Source of the DNA: Thalassomonas sp. RHCl1
GTDB taxonomy: Bacteria > Pseudomonadota > Gammaproteobacteria > Enterobacterales > Alteromonadaceae
Assembly: GCF_947387555.1 (NCBI RefSeq)
Contig: NZ_CANDNZ010000007.1
Location: 248,001 to 312,000, forward strand
Reading direction: 5' to 3'
Length of the DNA stretch: 64,000 nt
The translations under genes and the position numbers were made by a program. Position 1 is the stretch's first letter; each line of letters opens with the position of its first letter. Under the pieces are notes generated by a model. It was given only the letters and a program-made list of their open reading frames with translations, had not been told where the DNA came from and did not search any database. Positions 43,362-53,855 of this stretch are shown here, in pieces.

Positions 43362-44547
43362 CTTCCATCAGCAGGAATTCGACGATTTTATTCATATCCA
43401 GATTAAAATCGTCCGCCCTGACTCCTTTGACGATATAGTCTTCATTGACGGCCAGATCTATGTCCTCCGTCATCATATAATGCTGATGTTCGACATTATA
43501 AAACGAACGCACTTTGGGACGGATGGGATCTTCCTGGTTGCGGCCGTCAACTATGGCTAAGCGATGTGAGTTCAGCTCTACCAGGGTACCGACCGGATAA
43601 ATCCCCATACACTTGATAAATTGATCCACCAGCGGCCGGTCGAGTTCATTTTGCTGGGCCAGTTTACGTAATATGCTGAAGGCTTTGACATGGCAGTAAC
43701 CTTCTTTATATACCCGGTCGGCGGTTAAGGCATCAAAAATGTCGCAGATGGTGATCATCCGCCCGTACCTGGATATTTTTTCAGCGTTTAGCTGCAGCGG
43801 ATAGCCATTGCCGGTAAGTTTTTCATGGTGCAGGGCGACCACGGACAAAGCGGCATTACTGATCCCGGGCAGGTTTTTGACAATTTTGATGGAGTGATTA
43901 ACATGGGTTTTCATCAGCTCGAATTCGTCATGGCTTAGTTTTGCCGGTTTATTCAAAACATTATCCGGGATCTTGATTTTGCCGACATCGTGCAGAAAAG
44001 CCCCTATGGCCAGCTGGTGAATAATTTTCTTTTTAAAGCCTAAATAGCGGGCGAAGATAGTGATTAATACCGATACCGAAATCGAATGTTCGAGTAAATA
44101 GGCATCTTTTTCCCGGATGTTGATCACGCAGGCCAGGGCATCGGGATCTTTCATGATCGCCTCCATGGTCTCGCCGGTAATATTCGCCACCGGACGCAAA
44201 TCAAGCTGGCGGCCGTTTTGCACATCCGTGATCACCTGCTGTTGTATTTCTTTTGATTCGTTAAACAGTTTGCGCGCCTTGTTAAGATCCCGTATCACCG
44301 GCGTCTGGGGAAAAGGTGCTATCGGGTAGTCGACAGCTGTCTCTACGTTTTGGTTGTTTTTTTTGATATCCAGACTTTTACTGATATCAACCTTAACCGA
44401 TAACACGCCTTTTTTACTGAGGTTACGGATCACCAGTTTGCTTTTGATATAGTCGGGCTGGGTCAGGGTAAACTGACCTGTTTGTTCGGCGATGGCAACG
44501 ACGTAATGCCCGACGGATAATTCTGAAATTTTTTTTATCGTTATCAT
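43357..44547 (-). CDS. HD-GYP domain c-di-GMP phosphodiesterase with N-terminal DUF3391
   Basis: 396 residues. The N-terminal part (about 1-120) matches the DUF3391 type seen before HD-GYP domains. The HD-GYP domain has the HD pair in FLHDVGKIKIPDNVLNKP, VNHSIKIV, HHEKLTGNGYPLQL with an intact GYP, and RMITICDIFDALTADRVYK. Intact metal ligands suggest active cleavage of c-di-GMP to GMP. There is no membrane segment. It stands alone on its strand between the M28 gene and a GGDEF gene encoded 226 bp upstream on the same strand. Confidence 0.93.
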   Translation of the reverse strand: MITIKKISELSVGHYVVAIAEQTGQFTLTQPDYIKSKLVIRNLSKKGVLSVKVDISKSLDIKKNNQNVETAVDYPIAPFPQTPVIRDLNKARKLFNESKEIQQQVITDVQNGRQLDLRPVANITGETMEAIMKDPDALACVINIREKDAYLLEHSISVSVLITIFARYLGFKKKIIHQLAIGAFLHDVGKIKIPDNVLNKPAKLSHDEFELMKTHVNHSIKIVKNLPGISNAALSVVALHHEKLTGNGYPLQLNAEKISRYGRMITICDIFDALTADRVYKEGYCHVKAFSILRKLAQQNELDRPLVDQFIKCMGIYPVGTLVELNSHRLAIVDGRNQEDPIRPKVRSFYNVEHQHYMMTEDIDLAVNEDYIVKGVRADDFNLDMNKIVEFLLMEG

Positions 44548-44773
44548 GTTACGTCAGTTTTATTGCATATAAGCTCAGTTGAAAACTAACAGGTAAAAAA
44601 GCGCAGCATACTTCCATGGGGTGAGAAGGGCCGGCCAACAGCCTGCAATCGGTTGGCGAGAGCGCCGGTTTTCCAATGTTATTATTTATATAAGCTTAAG
44701 ATGGGCGAATTTGCAATTTTCTGCCGAGGTAAAGAGCAAGGAGTTAAAAAAGGAGTGATATTAGGGGTTTAGT

Positions 44774-45823
44774 CTAGCTTGGTTGAGCTGATTTTATCCG
44801 GTACAGGTCCTGGTCGGCAGCTTTTAACAGCTCGTCCATGTTTTCCTGCCCTTTGCTTTGGGCGACGCCGCAGCTGATGGTAACCGCCAATTTCTGCTCC
44901 TGGTAGGGCATAGGGTTATTTTGGAAAAATGCCATCAGGCGCTTGGCCACCGCCCGGGCTTCCTGGTAGCTCTGGCCCGCCAGGGTGATCACGAATTCAT
45001 CACCGGCATAACGGAAACAATGATCATTTTCCCGGATCAGCTCCCTGAGCTGATCCGCCACATAGGTCAGTACCTTATCGCCGCAATCATGGCCATAGGT
45101 ATCGTTGATTTGCTTGAACTTATTACAGTCAATAAACAGCAGGGAAAAAGGTACGCCGTAGCGTCGTTGCCGCACCAGTTCTTCAGAAATCGTGCTTTCC
45201 ATTAAGCGGCGGTTGGCGACCCCGGTAAGCCTGTCGTAATGGGCCATATATTCAAGTTGATCGCGAATAAGGGCATTGGACAGGCATAAGCTGGCTTTGA
45301 CCCCTAGCTGCTCTAAATGTAAAGTGCCCAGCGCGGGATGGAAGCGGTTTTTATCACAGTCGGTAAACAATAAACTGGCAAAGAGTTTATTTTCCAGCCT
45401 TAACGGGATTAGGGCTACAGACTCGGCACCTGCCAGTAAAGACTGAGGTAAAGCAGGTTTCAGCGAGTCCAGTTCATTGCAGAGTAAAGGTTTGCTGTCG
45501 GGATGAAACGCTTTAAGTGTTTCCGCGCTTACCTGGCGGCTGTTTTGCTGGTGCCAGCTAGACTGTAGTTTGACCCCGAGCAGATAACTGATGGGGGTAG
45601 GTTCGGCCAGTAACAGGCTAATACCTGTTAAGGTAAACTTTTCCTTGATCAACTCCAGCAGGCGCTGCAGCAGTTCCTGGCTGGACTGGCAGGCCAGGAT
45701 TTCGGTTTCAATTTCAAACAGCTTGTTCGCTATGCTTTCATTAACTCTGGAGTTCTCAATTAATTGTTGTAAATCGGGCATAGCTGAAACTGAAACTTTG
45801 TTAATACTGAGCTTTACCGGCAT
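44774..45823 (-). CDS. GGDEF diguanylate cyclase with GAF-like sensor region
   Basis: 349 residues from ATG 45823; a TTG at 45850 would add 9. The N-terminal half (about 15-170) resembles a GAF/DUF484-type ligand domain preceded by a helix. The C-terminal GGDEF domain begins with DRLTGVANRR. Its signature is AGDEF, a variant known in active cyclases, and the I-site RxxD (REND) is five residues before it, so product inhibition is probable. Cytosolic. It is a likely c-di-GMP producer, adjacent to a phosphodiesterase of the HD-GYP type. Confidence 0.9.
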   Translation of the reverse strand: MPVKLSINKVSVSAMPDLQQLIENSRVNESIANKLFEIETEILACQSSQELLQRLLELIKEKFTLTGISLLLAEPTPISYLLGVKLQSSWHQQNSRQVSAETLKAFHPDSKPLLCNELDSLKPALPQSLLAGAESVALIPLRLENKLFASLLFTDCDKNRFHPALGTLHLEQLGVKASLCLSNALIRDQLEYMAHYDRLTGVANRRLMESTISEELVRQRRYGVPFSLLFIDCNKFKQINDTYGHDCGDKVLTYVADQLRELIRENDHCFRYAGDEFVITLAGQSYQEARAVAKRLMAFFQNNPMPYQEQKLAVTISCGVAQSKGQENMDELLKAADQDLYRIKSAQPS

Positions 45824-46128
45824 TGTGGTTTTTTTATGACTTTTTGGCAAGCAAACTTTGCCTAAACTTTTAGCGCTTAAAATTTTAGGAGTAAGCTAGC
45901 CAAATGGCATAATATTGACTAATTTCTGGTACTGAAATTGCTTTAGAAATATTAAAAAGAGTGAGTACCTTCGCCTTTTAGGAGTTATCTGCTAAGCCGA
46001 CCCTTAACTTATTGGGTTATTGGCCGATAATTAACAGAGGCAAGGTTGCTTAGTAATAAGCAGCAAATAAGATCACGCTATTCCTGTGTATTGGCAGGAA
46101 TGATTGCTGGAAAATAAGCAGGAAATAT

Positions 46129-46740
46129 ATGCGCTACTTGATAGTTTTAATGATGCTTTCCCTGGCCGGTATGGCCCAGGCACAGAATTTACAGGCGGTT
46201 CAGGTTTATACCGATGATCAATTGCTTGATTTGATCAAAGAAAATAAACACTTGGGCCAGGTGGTATTGGATGAATGCCAGCTGGTACAAGATATCGAAG
46301 CGCGGGCGATCAAGGCGGAAATGCCTTCCTATCAGTTCCTGTGGGGGGATATGCTTGCCTATGGGGTGTGTGTCGATAAAAATATTGAATTAGGTCTGCA
46401 TTACATGCGGGAAGCGGCGGATCAGGGGCTGGCGGAAGCGCTGGAGCAACTGGGGCGCTATTATCATATCGGCAAGTTTATGCAGGTAGATATTGAAAAG
46501 GCTATTGTTTTTCTGCGCGTGGCGGCCTCGCAAAATAACCTTAAGGCCCAGATGCGGCTGGCGGACATTTATCACCAGGGCTTTGGCAGTCCGCTTGATT
46601 ATCCTATGCTCTATTCCCAGCTGCACCATTCGGTGACGGATGATAAAAAGCAGCATAAAAAAATCAGTAAACTGCTGGCACAGCTGGCGGAGAAAATGCC
46701 TGAACATGTGGTGCGGGCGGCGAAAAAGTCGGTTTATTAA
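46129..46740 (+). CDS. Secreted Sel1-repeat protein
   Basis: 203 residues. The signal peptide ends near GMAQAQ (residue 19). Two to three Sel1-like repeats are visible (GLHYMREAADQGLAEALEQLGRYYHIG, then AIVFLRVAASQNNLKAQMRLADIYHQG), so it is shorter and more diverged than the 5086-5805 protein. I could not pair it with a specific partner. It lies upstream of rnr with 167 bp between, apparently a separate transcript. Confidence 0.85.
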   Translation: MRYLIVLMMLSLAGMAQAQNLQAVQVYTDDQLLDLIKENKHLGQVVLDECQLVQDIEARAIKAEMPSYQFLWGDMLAYGVCVDKNIELGLHYMREAADQGLAEALEQLGRYYHIGKFMQVDIEKAIVFLRVAASQNNLKAQMRLADIYHQGFGSPLDYPMLYSQLHHSVTDDKKQHKKISKLLAQLAEKMPEHVVRAAKKSVY

Positions 46741-46907
46741 TCTTGTCGCTAGTCAGCTGTACTGCCGGTGATTTGCCATAAGCACGCCAAGGTCCTTGCT
46801 TTTAACAGTAAACCTCAGGGTGAGGTGAAACTGTCAGTTTATCTCTAGTTGATGTATTTGAATGCTATTCTGGGATATACTAGACAAAAAACCAACGACC
46901 CTAGCCT

Positions 46908-49346
46908 GTGACACATAAAGATCCCTTTTCGAAGCGAGAAGCTGAAAAATACGAAAATCCGGTAGCAAGCAGAGAACTCTTGCTCTCCATAATTGAAAAA
47001 GCACCTTCCCCCTATACCTTTAAAGCCCTGTGTAAAGCCCTCAATTATCACCAAGATGAACAGCAGATAGGGCTGAAACGCCGTTTGCGGGCGATGGAAA
47101 ACAGCGGCCAGTTATTTTTTAATAAATTCAAACAATATGTACTCGCCCCTAAAGACAGTGTCTTGACGGGTAAGGTCATCGGCCACAGGGACGGCTATGG
47201 TTTTTTTGCCCCCGACAGCGGCGGCAAAGACTACTATATTTCCTCCCATGAAATGCAAAGGGTTTTCCACGGCGATATCGTTGAAGCTATCTTGATCGAG
47301 CGCCTGGATAAAAAAGGCCGCAAAGAGGTGCGTATCCTCAATGTGGTCGAGCCGAGAAAAGCCGGTATTGTTGGGCGTTTTTTTGTTGAACATAACATTG
47401 CCTGTGTGGTGCCGGACGATACCCGCATCAAGCAAGATATCTTGATCTCTCCGGATGAAAAGCACGGTGCCCGTCATGGCCAGATGGTGGTGGTGGAAAT
47501 TATTCATCGGCCGAGCAGGCGGGCCAATGCCGTCGGTAAGGTGGTGGAAGTGTTAGGGGACCATATGGCGCCGGGCATGGAAATCGAAATTGCCCTGCGC
47601 GAGCATGATTTGCCGCACCAGTGGTCCCAGGCGGTGCTGGATGAAATTGAGCCTTTGCAGGAAGAAGTGGATGCCAAGGCCAAAGCAGGCCGTATCGACC
47701 TGCGCGATTTACCCTTAGTGACCATAGACGGTGAAGACGCCCGTGACTTTGACGATGCCGTGTATTGTGAAAAGAAAAAAAGCGGCGGCTGGCGCCTGTG
47801 GGTGGCGATTGCCGATGTCAGCTATTATGTGCGTCCCGGTTCGGCGTTAGACGATGAGGCTATCAGCCGGGGCAACTCGGTCTATTTTCCCAGCCAGGTG
47901 ATCCCTATGCTGCCGGAAAAACTCTCCAACGGCTTATGTTCACTAAACCCGGATGTTGACCGCCTGTGTATGGTGTGTGAAATGACGGTCAGCGCCAAGG
48001 GCAAGTTATCTGGGGCTAAGTTTTATCCGGCGCTGATGCGCTCCCATGCCCGTTTTACCTATACCAAGGTAGCGGCGATACTTGACGGCGATAAGGAGCT
48101 GCGCGAGCAATACGCCGCCTTGGTGGGAGATTTGGAAAACCTGCATCAGATGTATCATGCCCTCACCGAGGCCAGAAACAAGCGCGGCGCCATTGCCTTT
48201 GAAACCAATGAATCCCGGTTTATCTTTAATGCCCAGCGTAAAATTGAAGCGGTCGAGGAAGTGGTACGCAATGACGCCCATAAGATCATCGAAGAATGTA
48301 TGATCCTGGCCAATGTCGCTACCGCGAAATTTGTGGAAAAGCATCAGGTGCCGGGCCTGTTCAGGGTGCATGACAAACCGAGTGAAGATAAGTATAAAAA
48401 CTTTATCAGTTATCTTGGTGAGCTTGGTATTGAAGTGCCTGCCAGGGAGCAGCCGGAACCGGCGGATTATTCCCGGATCCTGGAAAAAGTCGCCGGAAGG
48501 CCGGATCAGGAGCTGATCCAGACCATGTTATTGCGCTCGATGAAACAGGCAGTTTATCAAAGTGATAATGTCGGCCATTTTGGCCTGGCTCTGGCTTCTT
48601 ATGCCCATTTCACCTCGCCGATACGTCGCTACCCGGATCTTGTGATCCACAGGGTGATAAAAGCCATTTTGCAGGGACAGAAAGACGACATCGTGAACAT
48701 CGGCTGTTACGCTTATCCGGTGGAGGCTGTGATTGAGCTTGGCGAACACTGTTCCATGACTGAGCGGCGCGCCGACGACGCCACACGGGATGTCAGCGAC
48801 TGGTTAAAATGTGAATTTATGCAGGATCACGTCGGTGATACTTTTACCGGGGTGATAGCCACAGTAACCAACTTTGGTCTTTTTGTCCGCTTAAGCGAGC
48901 TGCATATCGAAGGCTTAGTACATATCACTTCCCTGGGGCATGACTATTATCATTACGATGATATCCGCATGTCGCTGACCGGAGAAAATACCGGCGCTAA
49001 ATACCATGTCGGAGATGTGGTGGAAGTGAAAGTGGCCGCCGTGAACCTGGATGAGAAAAAAATTGACCTGGTATTATCCGGTGAGCATGCGGTGCTGAGC
49101 CGGGCAAAACCGCTTCGCGGCAGGCGCTCGGGAAAATCCCCGGCTAAAAGCCGTGCTAACGCCGAGGCGGGCACGAAATCAGCCCCCGGCAAAGGCAAAA
49201 CAAGCGATAAGCCGGTCAAAGGTAAAAGCACAGCAAAGACAAAAGGCGCTAAAAAAGAGAAGGTGAAAAAAGAAAAGTCTAAGGCGGCCAAGCGTAAGGC
49301 GAGAAAATCAAGACCCGGAAAAAATGCCCGCAAGAAAGTGAAATAA
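46908..49346 (+). CDS. rnr: Ribonuclease R
   Basis: 812 residues. A 3'-to-5' exoribonuclease for structured RNA. Layout: N-terminal helix-turn-helix region (about 20-90), cold-shock domains (about 80-250), the RNB domain with GEDARDFDDAVYCE (catalytic Asp cluster) near 270, an S1 domain (GVIATVTNFGLFVRL), and a very basic lysine-rich tail (about 735-812). The GTG start at 46908 matches the family N terminus (DPF..REAEKYENP); no good ribosome binding site is visible. rlmB follows 37 bp downstream, the usual operon. Confidence 0.96.
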   Translation: MTHKDPFSKREAEKYENPVASRELLLSIIEKAPSPYTFKALCKALNYHQDEQQIGLKRRLRAMENSGQLFFNKFKQYVLAPKDSVLTGKVIGHRDGYGFFAPDSGGKDYYISSHEMQRVFHGDIVEAILIERLDKKGRKEVRILNVVEPRKAGIVGRFFVEHNIACVVPDDTRIKQDILISPDEKHGARHGQMVVVEIIHRPSRRANAVGKVVEVLGDHMAPGMEIEIALREHDLPHQWSQAVLDEIEPLQEEVDAKAKAGRIDLRDLPLVTIDGEDARDFDDAVYCEKKKSGGWRLWVAIADVSYYVRPGSALDDEAISRGNSVYFPSQVIPMLPEKLSNGLCSLNPDVDRLCMVCEMTVSAKGKLSGAKFYPALMRSHARFTYTKVAAILDGDKELREQYAALVGDLENLHQMYHALTEARNKRGAIAFETNESRFIFNAQRKIEAVEEVVRNDAHKIIEECMILANVATAKFVEKHQVPGLFRVHDKPSEDKYKNFISYLGELGIEVPAREQPEPADYSRILEKVAGRPDQELIQTMLLRSMKQAVYQSDNVGHFGLALASYAHFTSPIRRYPDLVIHRVIKAILQGQKDDIVNIGCYAYPVEAVIELGEHCSMTERRADDATRDVSDWLKCEFMQDHVGDTFTGVIATVTNFGLFVRLSELHIEGLVHITSLGHDYYHYDDIRMSLTGENTGAKYHVGDVVEVKVAAVNLDEKKIDLVLSGEHAVLSRAKPLRGRRSGKSPAKSRANAEAGTKSAPGKGKTSDKPVKGKSTAKTKGAKKEKVKKEKSKAAKRKARKSRPGKNARKKVK

Positions 49347-49383
49347 ACCCGGTTAACAGTATTTAGTTAGGTAAACAAAGATC

Positions 49384-50139
49384 ATGGCGAAACAAGAAGA
49401 ACTCGTTTTTGGCATTCATGCCGTTAAAGCATTGATAGAAAGAGCGCCGGAGCGCTTTATAGAATTATGGCTGTTAAAAGGCCGTGACGATGAACGTTTG
49501 ATGCCGGTGATTAATCTCGCCCGTAAATACGGCATTAACGCCCAGTTCGTCCAGCGTAAGGTGCTTGACGATAAAAGCAGCGGCGAGCAGCACCAGGGGG
49601 TATTGGCGCGGGTTAAGGCTGAGAAACCGTTAACAGAAGCCGATCTCGATGATATTTTGTCCCGGGCAGATGCTAAAGGGGAGCAGGCATTTTTGCTGAT
49701 CCTCGACGGAGTCACCGACCCTCATAATTTAGGTGCCTGTTTACGTAATGCCGATGCTGCCGGGGTACAGGCGATTATCGTACCCAAAGATAATGCCGCG
49801 CGGATAACCGGCGTGGTACGTAAGGTCGCCGTGGGCGCCGCAGAAAGTGTGCCTTTGGTGCAGGTCACCAACCTGGCCCGTACCATGAAAAGCCTGCAGC
49901 AGATGGGGATTTGGATCATAGGGACGGCGGGGGAAACCGACAAATGCCTTTATGATGTTAAATTATCCGGCCCTATGGCGCTGGTGATGGGGGCCGAAGG
50001 TAAAGGCATGCGCCGTTTAACCCGGGAAAATTGCGATGAGCTGGTGAAGCTGCCGATGGCGGGCAGCGTGTCGAGCCTGAATGTCTCGGTGGCTACCGGG
50101 ATTTGTTTGTTCGAGATGGTCAGGCAGCGTCGGCTGTAG
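49384..50139 (+). CDS. rlmB: 23S rRNA (guanosine-2'-O-)-methyltransferase RlmB
   Basis: 251 residues. A SpoU-family knotted methyltransferase that modifies G2251 in the 23S P loop. The substrate-binding N domain starts with [11 protein letters not shown]. SpoU motifs 1-3 are visible: [37 protein letters not shown], and [22 protein letters not shown]. It follows rnr by 37 bp. A strong hairpin 26 bp after the stop ends the transcript. Confidence 0.96.
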   Translation: MAKQEELVFGIHAVKALIERAPERFIELWLLKGRDDERLMPVINLARKYGINAQFVQRKVLDDKSSGEQHQGVLARVKAEKPLTEADLDDILSRADAKGEQAFLLILDGVTDPHNLGACLRNADAAGVQAIIVPKDNAARITGVVRKVAVGAAESVPLVQVTNLARTMKSLQQMGIWIIGTAGETDKCLYDVKLSGPMALVMGAEGKGMRRLTRENCDELVKLPMAGSVSSLNVSVATGICLFEMVRQRRL

Positions 50140-50164
50140 ACAAAGCATAACAGGCAAGGTTTTT

Positions 50165-50188
50165 CAGCGCAGGCTTAAGCCTGCGCTG
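50165..50188. terminator. Terminator between rlmB and chemoreceptor genes
   Basis: A 10-bp perfect GC-rich stem (CAGCGCAGGC / GCCTGCGCTG) with a TTAA loop, followed by TTGTTTT. Good for rlmB; possibly also used by the convergent chemoreceptor gene. Confidence 0.85.
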
Positions 50189-50208
50189 TTGTTTTAGGGG
50201 CTTTATTA

Positions 50209-52059
50209 TTAATGGGCGGATAAGCTTAACAAGCCCCGGGTTTGTTCATTGACATCCTTACAGGAAAGCAGGTTACTTTCTGAATGTGTGCTTACCTGCT
50301 CGGTAAAGTCTTTGATCTGCACTATGCTCTGTGAAACCTCATGCATCACCTGGGTTTGCTCTTCTACCGCGGTGGCGATGCTGGCGCTTTTTTGATTAAC
50401 CAGGTTCATTTTTTCCACCACCTGCCCCAGGATATCGCTGGTGCTGTTGATGCTCTGTAAGCTGTTGATACCTGCTTGCTTGCAACTTTGGGTATCGGTG
50501 ACAATGATTTGGGTAAATTGCTGCAATTCATTGATGATCTGTGAAATTTGCTCGGTTGATTCCTGGGTGCGGTTGGCAAGCATCCGCACTTCGTCGGCCA
50601 CCACAGAAAATCCCCGGCCCTGCTCGCCGGCGCGGGCCGCCTCGATAGCCGCGTTAAGGGCCAGTAAATTCGTTTGTTCGGCAATGCTGCGAATCACTTC
50701 GATCACATCTGAAATGCCGGTGCTTTTTTCATTCAGGGTATTTATCTGTTGATCTGAGTGCACTAACTTATCGGATAACTGGCTGATCATCTCGCTTGCC
50801 TGTTTGAGTTTCTCCTGGCCTTGTTTGACAAACTCATTGGCATTGGCGACAGACTCTGCGGTATCGCTGGTATTGACGGCGATCTCATTGGCGGATGCTT
50901 CGAGCTGGGTGGCTGCCGAGGCGACCATTTCACTTTGGCCCATTTGCTGACTCAGGTGGCCGCAAATTTGCTCGGCATTGTTTTGCACATCAAAAGTGAC
51001 ATTGGAGAGTTGTTTGACCTGTTGTAATACCTTGTTGGTAAAGTTCATAAAGTCATTGAAGACATCGACAAAACCGCCGATTTCATCATCGCGGATTTTT
51101 CTTGCCCTTAAGCTCATTTCTTTGCTGGTTTTAATGGTATTGATGTCTTCGATAAAGTAATTAATTGGGGTTAATATGGTGCGGATCATATAAAAAATGG
51201 CAGTGGCCAGCGCCAGGGTGATCAGGACAAATAGGATGATAGCGCTCAGGTAGCTGCTGTTGGTTTTTGCTAAACTGGCCTGGATGATGGTTGCAGACAG
51301 GGCTTTAAGTTCCTGCTCCGCCAGGTGGACACTTTGCCGTAATTCCCCTCTCAAGCCGCTGTTTTCATCTAACCCTATTTGGGCGGTCAGGGCAGAAAAA
51401 GCGCTAAACAATTGGCTATAGCTATCGAGTAGCAACAACGAACGGTTGTCATTTTTCAGGGCTTGCTTTAGCTGCCCGGATAGTTGGGCATGCTGGTCGG
51501 CATATCTTTGCTCCAGACGCATCATATAATCTTTTTCACTGCGCCTGATTTTCAGCAAAGTCAGATAATTGAGCTGGTGATTGTTATCGATAAAACGCTG
51601 TTCTAATTCGTGGCTTTTGGCGCGTAATTCGCCATACAGGCCTTTATCTTTTGCTATGCCTTTTTTGAAATAGGCCTGTACCAGGGTATTAAAGTGGTGC
51701 TGATAACTTTGCATCAACTGGCTAAAGTTATCGGTATTATAGTCGATACCTTCCCGGGATAGCTGCCCGCTCAGCTGGGATAAGCCGGTGGTTAATGTCT
51801 GGTAATTGCCGGTAAAACGTTTCGGATACTTGGCATCAAAGCGCATCAGGAAATCTTTTTCATTTCTGCGCAGCTGCAGTTGTAATAACTGCAGATCTTG
51901 CACCTGGCTTTTTATTGTTGCCAGGGTGTCGATTTTATGTTGAAAATACTGCCCGGTTAAGCCAAGTATCAAGATACTGGCGAGGATCAGGAAAAATAAC
52001 AGGTGTAACTTGCGTTTGATAGTCAGGTTTGCGATACGGTTCAGGACAGACAAGGACAT
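50209..52059 (-). CDS. Methyl-accepting chemotaxis protein with HBM-type sensor domain
   Basis: 616 residues. TM1 about 19-36, periplasmic helical domain 37-268, TM2 about 270-292, HAMP about 293-345, then the MCP signalling coiled coil with the conserved tip [18 protein letters not shown]. The periplasmic domain has two copies of the RRxEKDFxxR motif (residues 64-72 and 172-180) that define the helical bimodular (HBM) sensor, known in McpS-like receptors for organic acids. The ligand is therefore perhaps a small carboxylate, but this is inference. AGGGAG lies before ATG 52059. It separates rlmB from rpsF. Confidence 0.92.
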   Translation of the reverse strand: MSLSVLNRIANLTIKRKLHLLFFLILASILILGLTGQYFQHKIDTLATIKSQVQDLQLLQLQLRRNEKDFLMRFDAKYPKRFTGNYQTLTTGLSQLSGQLSREGIDYNTDNFSQLMQSYQHHFNTLVQAYFKKGIAKDKGLYGELRAKSHELEQRFIDNNHQLNYLTLLKIRRSEKDYMMRLEQRYADQHAQLSGQLKQALKNDNRSLLLLDSYSQLFSAFSALTAQIGLDENSGLRGELRQSVHLAEQELKALSATIIQASLAKTNSSYLSAIILFVLITLALATAIFYMIRTILTPINYFIEDINTIKTSKEMSLRARKIRDDEIGGFVDVFNDFMNFTNKVLQQVKQLSNVTFDVQNNAEQICGHLSQQMGQSEMVASAATQLEASANEIAVNTSDTAESVANANEFVKQGQEKLKQASEMISQLSDKLVHSDQQINTLNEKSTGISDVIEVIRSIAEQTNLLALNAAIEAARAGEQGRGFSVVADEVRMLANRTQESTEQISQIINELQQFTQIIVTDTQSCKQAGINSLQSINSTSDILGQVVEKMNLVNQKSASIATAVEEQTQVMHEVSQSIVQIKDFTEQVSTHSESNLLSCKDVNEQTRGLLSLSAH

Positions 52060-52225
52060 GGCGCTAACTCCCTTTAGGCACAGGTATCTATAGGTTTAGC
52101 AGTTAGCCGGGTTAATTTCAAAATCGCTCCCCGGAAAAGCGGCGTTATTTTGCCCGCCAGTCCGGGTAAAATAAGCCAATAGCCGGGTAAAAATGAATTA
52201 AAAGCAAAATACCTCTGGCCGCAGC

Positions 52226-52254
52226 TTGCCTTTTTAGCCTGTTTTCCCTACAAT
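52226..52254 (+). promoter_or_regulatory. rpsF: Sigma-70 promoter for rpsF operon
   Basis: TTGCCT (52226-52231) and TACAAT (52249-52254) are separated by 17 bp, followed by a GC-rich discriminator (ACGCGACC). This is the form expected of a growth-rate and stringently controlled promoter. It leaves a leader of about 90 nt before rpsF, ending in the ribosome binding site TAAGGAG at 52338. Confidence 0.75.
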
Positions 52255-52350
52255 ACGCGACCTTAATTCAGCCCTAGAATTTTTTGTTCCTTGCCTTAAT
52301 GCTGGTGTTGGCTGAGCCAGGTATAAGGCTACAACCGTAAGGAGCTCGTA

Positions 52351-52773
52351 ATGCGTCATTACGAAATCGTATTTATGGTTCACCCTGATCAGAGTGAACA
52401 AGTACCAGGTATGATCCAGCGTTATACTGATCTTATCAATGGTGCCGAAGGTAAAATCCACCGTCTTGAAGACTGGGGACGTCGCCAATTAGCATACCCA
52501 ATCAACAAACTACACAAAGCTCACTATGTTCTGATGAACATTGAAGCGCCTCAAGTAGTTATTGATGAACTAGAAACATCTTTCCGTTATAACGATGTCA
52601 TCATCCGTAACATGATCATGCGCACTAAAACTGCCGTTACCGAAGCTTCTGCTATGGCTACTGCCAAAGAAGAGCGTCGTGACGACCGTCGCGAAGAGCG
52701 CAGCGAAGTTAAGAAAGACGTTGCTGAAGCCCCAGCTGCTGTTGAAAAAACAGAAGAAGCTGCCGGCGAATAA
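52351..52773 (+). CDS. rpsF: 30S ribosomal protein bS6
   Basis: 140 residues. The ferredoxin-like core begins [19 protein letters not shown] and includes [21 protein letters not shown], with the usual C-terminal acidic/charged extension ([16 protein letters not shown], then Ala/Glu-rich). It pairs with bS18 on the 30S platform. First gene of rpsF-priB-rpsR-rplI. In other species the bS6:bS18 complex represses its own leader; the 90-nt leader here could serve, but I cannot show the fold. Confidence 0.97.
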   Translation: MRHYEIVFMVHPDQSEQVPGMIQRYTDLINGAEGKIHRLEDWGRRQLAYPINKLHKAHYVLMNIEAPQVVIDELETSFRYNDVIIRNMIMRTKTAVTEASAMATAKEERRDDRREERSEVKKDVAEAPAAVEKTEEAAGE

Positions 52774-52782
52774 TAGTCGTCT

Positions 52783-53091
52783 GTGATTGAAAATAACCTG
52801 GTGTTGATAGGGCAGGTGGTTAAGGCCCCTAAATTATCAACCAGCCCGGCAGGCATTCATCATTGTCAGTTTTCGATAGAGCATCGCTCTATACAAAACG
52901 AAGCCGGTTTGAACCGGCAGGCATTTGTCAGGATGCAGGTAGTGGCAACCGGGGAATGGTCACAACACTTAACTCGTGATTTAACTGCAGGCAGTAATAT
53001 AAAAGTGAGTGGTTTTATCAACCGCCATGAATCCAGAAACGGTAATCCGCTTTTGGTATTACATGCCCAACAGATTGAAATGATTAATTAG
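52783..53091 (+). CDS. priB: Primosomal replication protein N (PriB)
   Basis: 102 residues. A small OB-fold dimer that stabilises PriA on forked DNA during replication restart. N terminus NNLVLIGQVVKAPKLSTSPAGIHHCQF and GSNIKVSGFINRHESRNG are typical. The GTG start at 52783 lies 9 bp after rpsF and lacks a strong ribosome binding site, so translation may depend on the upstream gene. Its place between rpsF and rpsR is the standard gammaproteobacterial one. Confidence 0.95.
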   Translation: MIENNLVLIGQVVKAPKLSTSPAGIHHCQFSIEHRSIQNEAGLNRQAFVRMQVVATGEWSQHLTRDLTAGSNIKVSGFINRHESRNGNPLLVLHAQQIEMIN

Positions 53092-53100
53092 GAGAAATCC

Positions 53101-53328
53101 ATGTCTCGTTTTTTTAGACGTCGTAAGTTCTGCCGCTTCACAGCGGAAGGCGTTAGCTCTATCGATTACAAAGATATCGCTACGCTGAAAAACTATATCA
53201 CTGAAAGTGGTAAAATTGTTCCTAGCCGTATTACCGGTACTAATGCTAAATACCAACGTCAACTTGGTCGTGCGATCAAGCGTGCTCGTTACTTAGCACT
53301 TTTACCATACACCGATTTACATAAGTAA
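53101..53328 (+). CDS. rpsR: 30S ribosomal protein bS18
   Basis: 75 residues, full length. Basic N terminus ([14 protein letters not shown]), the [11 protein letters not shown] segment, and the RNA-binding [28 protein letters not shown] lies 7 nt before the ATG. It partners bS6, encoded two genes upstream. Confidence 0.98.
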   Translation: MSRFFRRRKFCRFTAEGVSSIDYKDIATLKNYITESGKIVPSRITGTNAKYQRQLGRAIKRARYLALLPYTDLHK

Positions 53329-53346
53329 GCTAATAAGGGGTTTATA

Positions 53347-53799
53347 ATGGAAGTAATTCTTCTAGATAAAATCGCCAAATTAGGCGGTCTTGGTGACAAA
53401 GTTACCGTAAAATCAGGTTATGCTCGTAACTTCTTATTACCAAAAGGTAAAGCAGTTTTCGCTTCTAAAGAAAATGTTGAACATTTTGAAGCGCGTCGTG
53501 CAGACTTAGAAAAGAAACTTGCTGAAGTATTAAAAGCTGCTGAAGCTCGTGCTGCTAAAGTTACTGAATTAGCTGAAGTGACTATCGCTTCTAAAGCCGG
53601 TGACGAAGGTAAGTTATTCGGTTCTATCGGTACTCGTGACATTGCTGACGCCATCACCGAAGCCGGTGTTGAAGTAGCTAAAGCTGAAGTACGTTTACCT
53701 TTAGGTACTATCCGCGAAACTGGTGAATTCGATATCGCTATTCACTTACACAATGATGTTGATACCAGCATCAAAGTAATTGTTATCGCTGAAGCTTAA
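53347..53799 (+). CDS. rplI: 50S ribosomal protein bL9
   Basis: 150 residues. N-terminal RNA-binding domain [19 protein letters not shown] with [13 protein letters not shown], the long connecting helix, and the C-terminal domain ending [16 protein letters not shown]. It binds the 23S domain V near the L1 stalk. Last gene of the operon, followed by a strong terminator. It is low in rare codons, as expected for a highly expressed gene. Confidence 0.98.
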   Translation: MEVILLDKIAKLGGLGDKVTVKSGYARNFLLPKGKAVFASKENVEHFEARRADLEKKLAEVLKAAEARAAKVTELAEVTIASKAGDEGKLFGSIGTRDIADAITEAGVEVAKAEVRLPLGTIRETGEFDIAIHLHNDVDTSIKVIVIAEA

Positions 53800-53855
53800 T
53801 TTTACCGGTTAACGGGCTGATTCTCAGGAATAAGCCGGTAACCATTAAAATTAAT

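Noticed and set aside
48953-49333. 126-codon frame antisense to the end of rnr
   Set aside because: It is the reverse of the lysine-rich tail, which gives long Phe/Leu-rich antisense frames by composition.
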